Shown here piece by piece: positions 1-8,488 of a stretch of 64,000 nt of DNA (its first letter is position 1; the number at the start of each line of letters is the position of its first letter). Source of the stretch: an uncultured Arachnia sp. (GTDB taxonomy: Bacteria > Actinomycetota > Actinomycetes > Propionibacteriales > Propionibacteriaceae). Made by a program: the position numbers and the translations under genes. A model generated the notes under the pieces. That model did not search any database and was not told where the DNA came from. It saw nothing but the letters and a program-made list of their open reading frames with translations. Location of the stretch: contig CANLTJ010000002.1 in the NCBI GenBank assembly GCA_947493995.1, positions 124,001-188,000 of the forward strand, written 5' to 3'.

Positions 1-2721
1 TACGTCACGATGACGCCGGAGTACGTGCAGTCCGTCTGGTGGGCGTTGAAGGAGATCTTCACCAAGGGTCTGCTGCAGGAGGACTACCGCGTAGCGCCGT
101 ACTGTCCGAGATGTGGCACAACTCTGTCCGACCATGAGTTGGCTCAGGGCTACGAGGACGTCACCGACCCGTCGGTCTACGTCCGCTTCCCACTCACCAG
201 CGGCCCGCTGGCCGGCGATGTCGACATGCTGGTGTGGACCACCACCCCGTGGACGCTGGTGTCCAACACCGCCGTCGCCGTCCATCCCGGCGTCGACTAC
301 GTGGTGGCGAATCACCCGCATCAGAAATCCCTGATGGTGGCCGAGCCACTGTTTGACGCCGTCCTGGGTGAGGAGTGGACCCGCGGCCAGAGCTTTCATG
401 GCACCGATATGGAGCGCTGGCACTACCAGCGACCCTTCGACCTGGTGGAGTTCCCTTCGACAAGCTCAGGACAGCGCCCCGAGACCGATGGCGGAGCCCA
501 CATCGTCGTGCTGGCCGACTACGTCACCACCGACGACGGCTCCGGTCTCGTGCACCAGGCACCCGCCTTCGGTGAGGACGACATGCGCGTCGCCCGCGAG
601 TACGGCCTACCTTTCGTCAACCCCATCCGCCCGGACGGCACCTTTGAGGCCAACATCCCCCTCGTGGGCGGACAGTTCTTCAAGACCGCCGACGCCGCCC
701 TGGTGGCTGACCTGCAAGCGCGCGGCCTGCTGTTCCGCTCCGCCGACTACCTCCACTCCTACCCGCATTGCTGGCGCTGCCACACCGCGCTGCTCTACTA
801 CGCCCAGCCCTCCTGGTACATCCGCACCACGGCGATCAAGGACGAGCTGCTGGCCCAGAACGAAGCCACCACCTGGCACCCCGATTCCATCAAGCATGGC
901 CGCTTCGGGGACTGGCTCGAGAACAACGTGGACTGGGCCCTATCACGGTCCCGCTACTGGGGCACCCCGCTGCCCATCTGGCGCAACGTCGAGGACGGCA
1001 GCGACCTGATCTGCGTCGGTTCCCTGGCGGAACTCGGTGAGCTTGCCGGGCGCGACCTCTCCGAGCTGGATCCGCACCGTCCCTACATCGACGACGTCAT
1101 CATCGAGCGCGACGGCAAGACCTACCACCGCGTACCCGAGGTGATCGACGCTTGGTTCGACTCGGGCTCCATGCCGTTTGCCCAGTGGGGCTATCCCCAC
1201 AAGGAGGGCTCCGTCGACGCCTTCGAGGCGCACTACCCCGCAGACTTCATCTGCGAGGCCATCGACCAGACCCGCGGCTGGTTCTACTCGCTCATGGCGG
1301 TGGGCACGCTGGTGTTCGGGCAGTCCAGCTACAGGGAAGTGGTCTGTCTCGGCCACATCCTGGCGGAGGACGGCCGCAAGATGAGCAAACACCTCGGCAA
1401 TGTTCTCGAACCCATGCCCCTCATGGAGCGCCATGGAGCCGACGCCGTCCGCTGGTTCATGGCCTGCTCAGGGTCCCCGTGGGCCGGGCGCCGCGTGGGC
1501 GACGCCACTATCGGCGAGACGGTCCGCAAGGTGTTGCTGACGTACTGGAACACCGTCGCATTCCAGTCGTTGTACGCCCGCGCCGGGAACTGGTCCCCCA
1601 CCGGCGATGCTCCGGCGGTGAAGGATCGGCTGGTGCCCGACCGGTGGCTCGCCTCCGAAACCGCGATCCTGGTGCGTGAGGTCACCGCCGCGCTCGACGT
1701 TTTTGACACCCAGCGGGCCGGGAACCTGCTGGCGTCCTTCGTCGACGACTTGTCCAACTGGTACGTCCGCCGCGCCCGTCGTCGCTTCTGGAGCGCGGAG
1801 CCGTCCTCGCTGTGGACGCTTCACGAAACCCTGAACACGCTCACCCGGTTGCTGGCCCCCATCATGCCTTTCGTGACGGAGCGGGTGTGGCAGGACCTGA
1901 TGGTCACGACGGACCCGGACGGCCCGGCGTCGGTGCATCTGGCCGCCTGGCCCGTCGCGGACGAGAGCCTCATCAACACCGAGCTGTCGGAGGCAATGCA
2001 GGTCGCCAGACGCATGGTCCAGCTCGGTCGGGCGGCACGCGCCGAATCGAAGATCAAGGTGCGCCAGCCGCTCGGCCGGATGTTGGTGCCGTCCGCCGCC
2101 CTGGCCGTGCTGACGCCCGAACTCCAGGACGAGGTGCGGGCCGAGCTCAACGTGAACCAGCTGGAATCGTTCGGCTCGGCCGGTGACCTCGTGGAGTACT
2201 CGGCGAAGGCGAACTTCCGGAGCCTCGGCCGACGCTTCGGCAAGCAGACCCCGCAGGTTGCCGCCGCCATCGCACGGGCCGACGCCGCCCGTCTGGCAGC
2301 TGACCTGGCCGAAGCGGGCGCCACCTCAGTGGAGTTCGAGGGCGAAACCTTGGACTTGGACGTCGAGGATGTGCTGCTCTCCGAGCGGCCCCGCGAGGGA
2401 TGGTCCGTCGTCAACGAGCAGGGAGAAACGGTGGCTCTTGATCTCGAACTGACGCCGGAGTTGTTGCGCGCTGGCATGGCACGCGAGGTCATTCGCTTCA
2501 TCCAGGAGACACGCAAGAAGGCGGGACTGGACGTCAGCGACCGCATCGCCCTGCAGTGGGATGCGGACGGTGAACTGGCAGTGGCGGTGGAAGAGCACGC
2601 CAGCCTGATCGCCGACGAGGTCCTGGCCGTCGACATGAAACACGTGTCCGGACTGGACGAGGCCGACGCGGTCGACAGCAACCTCGGTCTGGCTGTGTCG
2701 CTGACCTCGGCGGGGAGGTAG
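1..2721 (+). CDS. ileS: Isoleucyl-tRNA synthetase, 5'-truncated by window edge
   Basis: Charges tRNA-Ile with isoleucine in the cytoplasm and hydrolyses mischarged Val-tRNA. The reading frame is open from base 1 (Y-V-T-M-T-P-E-Y), so the N-terminus with the HIGH motif, roughly 150 residues, lies outside the window. Visible are the Cys-containing segment YCPRCGTTLSDHE, the CP1 editing domain (TTTPWTL, then DGSGLVHQAPAFGEDD), the class I signature GRKMSKHLGN near base 1380, and the anticodon-binding C-terminal half. The type is the eukaryote-like IleS usual in Actinobacteria. An odd short insertion (residues STSSGQRPETD, near base 455-488) lies in CP1 between FDLVEFP and GGAHIVVLADYV; see the repeat entry. 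The stop TAG at 2719-2721 is followed directly by tandem repeats. Confidence 0.97.
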   Translation, partial: YVTMTPEYVQSVWWALKEIFTKGLLQEDYRVAPYCPRCGTTLSDHELAQGYEDVTDPSVYVRFPLTSGPLAGDVDMLVWTTTPWTLVSNTAVAVHPGVDYVVANHPHQKSLMVAEPLFDAVLGEEWTRGQSFHGTDMERWHYQRPFDLVEFPSTSSGQRPETDGGAHIVVLADYVTTDDGSGLVHQAPAFGEDDMRVAREYGLPFVNPIRPDGTFEANIPLVGGQFFKTADAALVADLQARGLLFRSADYLHSYPHCWRCHTALLYYAQPSWYIRTTAIKDELLAQNEATTWHPDSIKHGRFGDWLENNVDWALSRSRYWGTPLPIWRNVEDGSDLICVGSLAELGELAGRDLSELDPHRPYIDDVIIERDGKTYHRVPEVIDAWFDSGSMPFAQWGYPHKEGSVDAFEAHYPADFICEAIDQTRGWFYSLMAVGTLVFGQSSYREVVCLGHILAEDGRKMSKHLGNVLEPMPLMERHGADAVRWFMACSGSPWAGRRVGDATIGETVRKVLLTYWNTVAFQSLYARAGNWSPTGDAPAVKDRLVPDRWLASETAILVREVTAALDVFDTQRAGNLLASFVDDLSNWYVRRARRRFWSAEPSSLWTLHETLNTLTRLLAPIMPFVTERVWQDLMVTTDPDGPASVHLAAWPVADESLINTELSEAMQVARRMVQLGRAARAESKIKVRQPLGRMLVPSAALAVLTPELQDEVRAELNVNQLESFGSAGDLVEYSAKANFRSLGRRFGKQTPQVAAAIARADAARLAADLAEAGATSVEFEGETLDLDVEDVLLSERPREGWSVVNEQGETVALDLELTPELLRAGMAREVIRFIQETRKKAGLDVSDRIALQWDADGELAVAVEEHASLIADEVLAVDMKHVSGLDEADAVDSNLGLAVSLTSAGR
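453..473 (+). repeat. Short in-frame inserted repeat element in ileS
   Basis: The stretch CCCTTCGACAAGCTCAGGAC belongs to a motif I know from many bacterial genomes as a dispersed short repeat, whose three forward frames read FDKLRT, STSSGQ or LRQAQ inside unrelated proteins. Here it adds about 10 residues to the IleS editing domain without breaking the frame. I see only this one copy in the window. Assignment as a mobile repeat rests on recall of the motif, not on a search. Confidence 0.55.
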
Positions 2722-2724
2722 CGC

Positions 2725-2920
2725 AGGCCCTCACACCACCGTCGACCCGACACGCCACATCCACTGGACACCACGACACATAGCTACGCGGCGGGCAGCG
2801 AGTGCCGCGTGTCGGGTCGTCAAGGCCCTCACACCACCGTCGACCAGACACGCCGCAACCATTGGCCACCACGACACATAGCTACGCGGCAGGCAGCGAG
2901 TGCCGCGTGTCCGGTCGTCC
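2725..2920. repeat. Two tandem 98-bp repeats with nested palindromes
   Basis: Two imperfect copies, starting at 2725 and 2823, begin AGGCCCTCACACCACCGTCG and differ at only a few positions. Each unit holds an inverted repeat: GACCCGACACGC (2744-2755) pairs with GCGTGTCGGGTC (2807-2818) in copy 1, and copy 2 has the same arms with one mismatch. A smaller pair CGCGGC/GCCGCG sits inside. The element fills the gap between ileS and the ATPase gene. It looks like a REP-like or MITE-like intergenic repeat; transcription through it would give a long hairpin that could act as a terminator for ileS. No third copy was seen in the window. Confidence 0.8.
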
Positions 2921-3017
2921 CGGGAGCTGCGAGCGGTACGTCAACGCGTCGGTGACGAGCGGTGTGGGGAGCCTAACCTTGCTGGTCAGACCCAAGTTCC
3001 AGGGGTAGAACGGACTC

Positions 3018-4934
3018 ATGGAACGGTTCAGCAGCTCGGCCAAACGCTACCCCGTCGTCGTCGCGACAGTGGTGGTGCTCGTGCTGGTATCTGCCCTCCT
3101 GGTCACCGGCAATGCATCCGCCGCCCAGTGGCTGGCCAGCGCCTTCGCACTGGGGGTCGCAGCCCACACGAGCGTCGGCATGGTGAAGGACATCATGCGC
3201 GGCAACTGGGGCATCGACATCCTTGCGGTGACAGCCATCATCGCCACCGTCTCGGTGGGCGAGTACCTCGCCAGCCTCGTGATCGTGTTGATGCTGTCCG
3301 GCGGGGAGGCGCTGGAGGACTATGCCGAGGGCCGTGCCCGCCGCGAACTCACATCACTGCTTGCCCGCTCCCCGCAAACCGCCCACCGCTATGAGCACAG
3401 CACTGCCGACGTCACGGACGTCGCCGTCGGCGAGGTCTCCATCGGCGACACGCTTCTGGTACGACCAGCCGAGGTGGTTCCCGTCGACGGTGTCCTGACG
3501 TCGTCGGAGGCACAACTCGACACGTCCGCCCTCACGGGTGAGAGCCTGCCCGTGCAATCCGTTTCCGGGGACACGCTGCTGAGCGGTTCTGTGAATGGCG
3601 GTCAGGCCATCACCCTGCGCGCGACCGCGCGGGTGGAGGACAGCCAGTACCAACGGATCGTGGCTCTCGTGGAGGAAGCGAGCCAGAGCCGCGCACCTCT
3701 CGTACGGCTCGCCGACAGGTACGCCGTGCCCTTCACCGTCGCATCACTCCTGATCGCGGGCCTCGCCTGGTACGTCTCCGGCGATCCCACACGGTTCGCC
3801 GAGGTGCTCGTCGTCGCGACACCATGCCCTCTCCTGATCGCCGCCCCCGTGGCGTTCATGGGAGGTATGAGTCGTGCCGCCCGCAGCGGCATCATCGTGA
3901 AGAACGGCGGCACCCTGGAGAAACTGTCCCGCGCCCGCACGGTCGTCTTCGACAAGACCGGCACGCTGACCTACGGCGAACCCACATTGGAAGCAGTTCA
4001 CCCCGAGGCCGGTTGGAGCAAGGATGACCTCCTGGCCGCCGCCGCGTCCGCGGAGCAGTACTCCACCCACGTATTGGCCGAATCCGTGAAGAACGCAGCA
4101 CTGCGACGCGGGCTGGAGCTCACGGAGGCCACATCGGCAGCCGAGCACGCCACCCACGGTGTCACTGCCGACCTGCCGGTTGGAACTGTGGTTCTCGGAA
4201 AACGAAGCTACGTGGCCGAACACGCCGACGGCGTCTCGACACCTCCACTCCACAGCGGGCAACTCGCTGTCCATGTGGCGCTGAACGGCACATACATGGG
4301 CTCACTCGTGCTCAGCGACAGCCCCCGCAGCGACGCGCCCGCAACGGTGGCGCAGTTCCGCCGCATGGGCGCCCGCGAGGCGATGATGGTCACCGGGGAC
4401 ATGCAGTCCGCCGCCGACCACATCGCCGCCCGCGTGGGCCTCACCAGTGTGCGCGCCGAGGCACTACCCGAGGACAAGGTGAGCGTCCTCGACACAGTGC
4501 AGCGACCCGTCATCATGATCGGCGACGGCGTCAACGACGCCCCAGCGCTGGCAGCGGCTGACGTCGGCATCGCCATGGGTGCACGCGGCTCGACGGCGGC
4601 CAGTGAGACGGCCGACGTCGTCATCATGGCCGACGATCTGTCGAGGACCGCCCACGCCATGTCCATCAGCCAACGCACCATGCACGTGGCGCTGCAGAGT
4701 ATCTGGTTGGGCATCGCGCTCAGCGTCGGCCTGATGCTGGTGGCAGCGTTCGGCTACCTGCCAGCGATCGTCGGCGCCGCCACGCAGGAGGTCGTCGACC
4801 TGGCCGCCATCCTCAATGCGCTACGAGCCCTGTCCGCCGGACGGAGCGCAACTCCCCACCGCACAGCTGTGGGTCCGCAGACGGTTACCGGCGCAGACTC
4901 CTCGGAGCTGGCGGCCTCGACCACCGGCACGTGA
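3018..4934 (+). CDS. P1B-type heavy-metal translocating ATPase
   Basis: Membrane pump of 638 aa that exports a transition-metal ion using ATP. Order of motifs: N-terminal membrane helices (about residues 11-30 and 66-95), TGES at 173-176 (actuator), the metal-site motif ATPCP at 267-271, phosphorylation site DKTGT with Asp312, GDGVNDAPAL near residue 500, and two C-terminal helices. There is no N-terminal heavy-metal-associated (GMTCxxC) domain. The membrane motif is TPCP rather than CPC or SPC, so copper, zinc or cobalt cannot be assigned by the usual rule. Start ATG has a weak AGGGGT upstream. It stands alone, with the oxidoreductase gene converging from the other side. Family sure, substrate unknown. 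Confidence 0.93.
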   Translation: MERFSSSAKRYPVVVATVVVLVLVSALLVTGNASAAQWLASAFALGVAAHTSVGMVKDIMRGNWGIDILAVTAIIATVSVGEYLASLVIVLMLSGGEALEDYAEGRARRELTSLLARSPQTAHRYEHSTADVTDVAVGEVSIGDTLLVRPAEVVPVDGVLTSSEAQLDTSALTGESLPVQSVSGDTLLSGSVNGGQAITLRATARVEDSQYQRIVALVEEASQSRAPLVRLADRYAVPFTVASLLIAGLAWYVSGDPTRFAEVLVVATPCPLLIAAPVAFMGGMSRAARSGIIVKNGGTLEKLSRARTVVFDKTGTLTYGEPTLEAVHPEAGWSKDDLLAAAASAEQYSTHVLAESVKNAALRRGLELTEATSAAEHATHGVTADLPVGTVVLGKRSYVAEHADGVSTPPLHSGQLAVHVALNGTYMGSLVLSDSPRSDAPATVAQFRRMGAREAMMVTGDMQSAADHIAARVGLTSVRAEALPEDKVSVLDTVQRPVIMIGDGVNDAPALAAADVGIAMGARGSTAASETADVVIMADDLSRTAHAMSISQRTMHVALQSIWLGIALSVGLMLVAAFGYLPAIVGAATQEVVDLAAILNALRALSAGRSATPHRTAVGPQTVTGADSSELAASTTGT

Positions 4935-5016
4935 GTTGGATGTCCATATCCAGATGTTGGCGCCAGATCGACCGATCCGGTGCGCCGCAGCCAGGACATG
5001 ATTGATCAGTGGTTCC

Positions 5017-6012
5017 CTAGCGGAGGTTGAGTTCGACTTCCTGGTGACGGACTCCGATCTGGTCCAGACACTCCTCCATGACGCGCATGACTTCCAGGGT
5101 GTCGTCGAGAGGCATGATGGAGGATTCGGTGTCGCCAGCGAGCAGCCGCTCGCTCACCTCGCTGATCTCGTGCGCGTACCCCCTACCGGTCATCCTGGCC
5201 TCGATGATGCGTGGCAGGACGCCGGTGCGGTGCACGGACAGCGTGGTGGGGTGGTGGAAGCGAGGCTCCACCTCGATCCAGCCCTTCGTGCCGTAGATGG
5301 ACATCCGCGCGGGCCCGTGGCCGTCGAAACCACACGCAAGAGCCGAGAGCCCGCCGCCGGTGTGACCGATGCTGATCGCTGCGGCCGCGTCGGTTCCGTT
5401 CGGGTTCAGCCGTCCCACACAGTTGATGGTCTGCGCCTCTCCCAGGAACAGCTGGGCGAAGGAGAGCACGTACACACCGAGGTCCAGGATGGCGCCGCCG
5501 GCGGTCTCCAGCGAGAAGAGGCGATGTGCCGGGTCGTACTCGCGATAGGCGCACAGGTCACCCTGAACGCCCAGCACTTCCCCGATCCGTCCCCACGCCA
5601 CCACTTCGCGGGCGGCAGCGATGGCGGGGAGGAATCGGGTCCACATCGCCTCCATGCAGAAGACGCCTTGGTCGCGAGCCGCGCGCACCACCTGGACGGC
5701 GCCATCATGCGTCGCTGTGAACGACTTCTCCACGAGGATGGCTTTCCCCCGCTCAATCGCCGCCAGCGCGACGTCGCGATGGTGGGGATGCGGTGTTGCT
5801 ATATGGACGACGTCGATGTCCGGGTCATCCAGCAGCTCGAGGTACGATCCGTACGCCTTCGGTACCCGATGCTTTGCCGCCAGGTTCTGGGCCTTCTCCA
5901 GATCGCGCGAGCCGATCGCGACCAGCTCGGAGTTACGCACGAACCTGAAATCGGCCGCGACGAGGTCGGCCACCCAGCCTGCTCCGATGATTCCCCAGCG
6001 AACCCTTTCCAT
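5017..6012 (-). CDS. Gfo/Idh/MocA family NAD(P)-dependent oxidoreductase
   Basis: Protein of 331 aa with an N-terminal Rossmann fold (WGIIGAGWVADLVAADF) and the family signature reduced to EKSFT where EKP is usual, followed by the C-terminal alpha/beta substrate domain (GGAILDLGVYVLSFA). Such enzymes oxidise or reduce sugars or related hydroxy compounds with bound NAD(P). It lies 53 bp downstream of crtI in the same direction, so it may be the last gene of the carotenoid operon, but nothing in the sequence ties it to carotenoids. Substrate unknown. Confidence 0.88.
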   Translation of the reverse strand: MERVRWGIIGAGWVADLVAADFRFVRNSELVAIGSRDLEKAQNLAAKHRVPKAYGSYLELLDDPDIDVVHIATPHPHHRDVALAAIERGKAILVEKSFTATHDGAVQVVRAARDQGVFCMEAMWTRFLPAIAAAREVVAWGRIGEVLGVQGDLCAYREYDPAHRLFSLETAGGAILDLGVYVLSFAQLFLGEAQTINCVGRLNPNGTDAAAAISIGHTGGGLSALACGFDGHGPARMSIYGTKGWIEVEPRFHHPTTLSVHRTGVLPRIIEARMTGRGYAHEISEVSERLLAGDTESSIMPLDDTLEVMRVMEECLDQIGVRHQEVELNLR

Positions 6013-6065
6013 GGGGGAAGGCTACCCTCCTTCGGGTGCCGGGGCTGGCAAATCAGTCCGGAGCT

Positions 6066-7601
6066 TCAAGCGGCTTGCAGCGGCGTCGGCATGGGCCCAC
6101 CGGAGGTGTCGCCCCGCAGGGACTTGATGATGTTCTCCGCGCTGATGAGACACATGGGGAGACCGACGCCGGGCGCGGTGTAGCCGCCCGCATAGTAGAG
6201 GCCCTTGACCCTGCGGGACTTCACACTTCCCCGGAAAAAGGCGCTCTGTCGCAGTGTGTGGGCCGGACCGAGCGCCGTGCCCCGCCACGCGTGGTGCTCC
6301 TCCACGAACTCCGCTGGCCCGACGCGGTGGTCGACCACTATGCTCTCCGCCAGATCCGGGATGCCGCTCCACTTCGCCACCTGAGCGATGACAGCGTCGC
6401 CGAACTGCTTCATGCGGCCGGAATCCGCCGGGCCCAGCCCCGGGTCGGCCGGGATGGGAACGAGGAAGAACAGGTTCTCCATACCCTCGGGCGCCACGCC
6501 CGGGTCGGTGACCGACGGCGCACAGACGTAGGCCGACGCGGGATCCGGCAGCTTCGTATCCGCACCGAAGATGTCTGCGAAGTTCGTCGCCCAGTCGCGC
6601 GTGAAATACAGATTGTGGTGCAGCAGCTCCGGGAGACGGCGGTTGACCCCCAGCATCATCAGCAAGGCCCCCATGCCCGGGTCACGCTTCTCCCACTTCT
6701 TCTCCGGCAAGGATGAGTCCGGTTCCTCCAGCATCTCCGTCTCCAGGTGGTGCTGGTCGCAGGCCCCCACCACAATCCCGGCAGTCAGAACGGAGCCATC
6801 GGCCAATCGGACGCCCGTGACCCGGGAGTCCTCCGTCACCACATTCGACACCTCGGTGCCGGTGCGGATGTCCACACCGGCGTCGCGGGCCAGGCGCTCG
6901 ATGGCATCGATGATGGTGTGCATGCCACCCATGGGATAGGCGACGCCGTCGAGGAGGTCCAGTCGACTCATGATGTGGTAGAGGCTGGGAGCGCGATCCG
7001 GCGACGTCGCGAGGAACACCGCCGGGTAGCCCAGGATCTGCTGGAGGCGGCGGTCGGTGAAGGACCGGGCGACGTGGTCCTGCAGCGAACGGGTCAGCAG
7101 GGGCACCAGCGTGCGCGCCTGTTTGAGCAGTGCCGGATCCAGGAAGGCCTTCGGGTCCGAGAACGTGGTGTAGAGGAAGCGCTGGGTGGCGGTGTCGTAG
7201 AACTCTCGTGCCCCCTCCAGGTATTTCTCCAACCGCAGACCGGACCCGGGCTCCAGCCGCTCGAAGAGAGCGGTGGCCTCGTCCAGCCCGGGCTTCACAT
7301 CCACGGGCTCAGTCTCGTCCTCGAAGAACACCCGGTAACCCGGATCCAGCGGCGTGAGGTCCAGTTCGGCCGCCGCGGTGGTGCCGCACAGCTGGAAGAA
7401 GTGGTCGAAGGCCTCCGGCATCAGGTACCACGAGGGTCCCGTGTCGAAGGTGAAGCCGCCGTCGCGCAGAATGCCTGCCCGCCCACCCAACTCGTTCTGC
7501 TTCTCCACCAGTGTGGTGTCGTATCCGTCCTTGGCGAGCAGGGTGGCCGTGGCGAGCCCTGCGATCCCGCCGCCGATCACGACGGCTTCTGTTGCGGTCA
7601 T
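6066..7601 (-). CDS. crtI: Phytoene desaturase (CrtI type)
   Basis: FAD enzyme of 511 aa that introduces double bonds into phytoene, normally four steps to lycopene. The N-terminal dinucleotide site reads VIGGGIAGLATATLLAKDG, followed by EKQNELGGRAG, and the C-terminus has the CrtI signature YYAGGYTAPGVGLPMCLIS. I chose ATG 7601 over an in-frame ATG at 7616. It forms a 4-base ATGA overlap with the crtB stop and has GGGGAT 8 bases upstream, while 7616 has no ribosome site and would overlap crtB by 19 bases. Translation is probably coupled to crtB. No cyclase gene is nearby, so lycopene or an acyclic product is expected from this cluster alone. Confidence 0.95.
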   Translation of the reverse strand: MTATEAVVIGGGIAGLATATLLAKDGYDTTLVEKQNELGGRAGILRDGGFTFDTGPSWYLMPEAFDHFFQLCGTTAAAELDLTPLDPGYRVFFEDETEPVDVKPGLDEATALFERLEPGSGLRLEKYLEGAREFYDTATQRFLYTTFSDPKAFLDPALLKQARTLVPLLTRSLQDHVARSFTDRRLQQILGYPAVFLATSPDRAPSLYHIMSRLDLLDGVAYPMGGMHTIIDAIERLARDAGVDIRTGTEVSNVVTEDSRVTGVRLADGSVLTAGIVVGACDQHHLETEMLEEPDSSLPEKKWEKRDPGMGALLMMLGVNRRLPELLHHNLYFTRDWATNFADIFGADTKLPDPASAYVCAPSVTDPGVAPEGMENLFFLVPIPADPGLGPADSGRMKQFGDAVIAQVAKWSGIPDLAESIVVDHRVGPAEFVEEHHAWRGTALGPAHTLRQSAFFRGSVKSRRVKGLYYAGGYTAPGVGLPMCLISAENIIKSLRGDTSGGPMPTPLQAA

Positions 7602-8488
7602 GTCTGTGATCCCCATCTGTGACGGGCCACTGCGCGTACGGCAATGGCCACCTTGGTGGCGTCCGGCACCCGGATCCGGCTCGAGCGCACGATCGCGGCG
7701 TCGGTTCCCCGCAGGCGGTCGTTGAGGGCACCGAAGAGGTCGTGCGCGGTCTGGACCGCGGCTCGCACGCGACGGGGCAGAAGCGGAATGGCTGCAGCGG
7801 CTGCGCCCAGGTCTGCATCAATGTCGTCGACGAGGCGCATTTTGGTTGGTTCGTCGAGGTGAGAGGTGTCCACCCCGGGGAAGTAGGCCCGGTGGAGGGC
7901 GTCAGCGTCCGCGTCGAGGTCACGGAGGAAGTTGACTTTCTGGAACGCGGCGCCCAGACGGCGGGCTCCCGTGACCAGTGTGTCCCGGTGCTCCTCGGGG
8001 AGGCCGTCGCCGCCGAAGAAGGCATGGAGGCACATCAATCCCACCACTTCGGCGGAGCCGTAGACGTACTCCCCGAACGAATCCTCGTCATGGACGCTGC
8101 GGCTGAGATCGGTTCGCATGGAGGTGAAGAACGGCGTGATGACGTCACCGGGGATGCCGGTGCACCGCGCGACATCCGCGAAGGCGTGCACCACGAGGTT
8201 CTCGCTGAACCCCTCGGCCACGGCCGTGAGGACGTCAGTCTCCATGGCGTCCAGCCGGGCGGCGGCACGGGAAGGATCGAGTCCGGCTCCCTCGGCCGCG
8301 CCGTCGACGATCTCATCTGCCACCCGCACCATCGCGTAGATGCTGGAGATGTCTCGACGCACAGTCGGCGGCAGGAGGCGTGTGGCCATCGCGAACGATG
8401 TTGAGTATCCGCGGATCACCTGCGCAGCGCACGCGTGCGCACAGTGGGTGTAACGCAGCGTCGCGGCTGCTGCAGCCTCCTGCGTCAC
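7598..8488 (-). CDS. crtB: Phytoene synthase
   Basis: Condenses two geranylgeranyl diphosphate molecules to 15-cis-phytoene. The 296-aa protein shows squalene/phytoene synthase features: YSTSFAMATRLLP, the first Asp-rich motif VADEIVDG, and the second region QKVNFLRDLDADADAL. The start is GTG at 8488, overlapping the crtE stop by 4 bases (GTGA); its own stop overlaps the crtI start. Both overlaps suggest one polycistronic, translationally coupled message crtE-crtB-crtI. Length is normal for bacterial CrtB. Confidence 0.95.
   Translation of the reverse strand: MTQEAAAAATLRYTHCAHACAAQVIRGYSTSFAMATRLLPPTVRRDISSIYAMVRVADEIVDGAAEGAGLDPSRAAARLDAMETDVLTAVAEGFSENLVVHAFADVARCTGIPGDVITPFFTSMRTDLSRSVHDEDSFGEYVYGSAEVVGLMCLHAFFGGDGLPEEHRDTLVTGARRLGAAFQKVNFLRDLDADADALHRAYFPGVDTSHLDEPTKMRLVDDIDADLGAAAAAIPLLPRRVRAAVQTAHDLFGALNDRLRGTDAAIVRSSRIRVPDATKVAIAVRAVARHRWGSQT

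Noticed and set aside
2725..2920. CRISPR array
   Set aside because: Only two long copies, no spacers and no cas genes.
5002..6183. 393-codon plus-strand frame opposite the Gfo/Idh/MocA gene
   Set aside because: No family features, and the minus strand encodes a clear Rossmann enzyme over the same bases.
7602..7616. crtI start at ATG 7616
   Set aside because: It lacks a ribosome site and overlaps crtB by 19 bases, while ATG 7601 gives an ATGA overlap with GGGGAT upstream.
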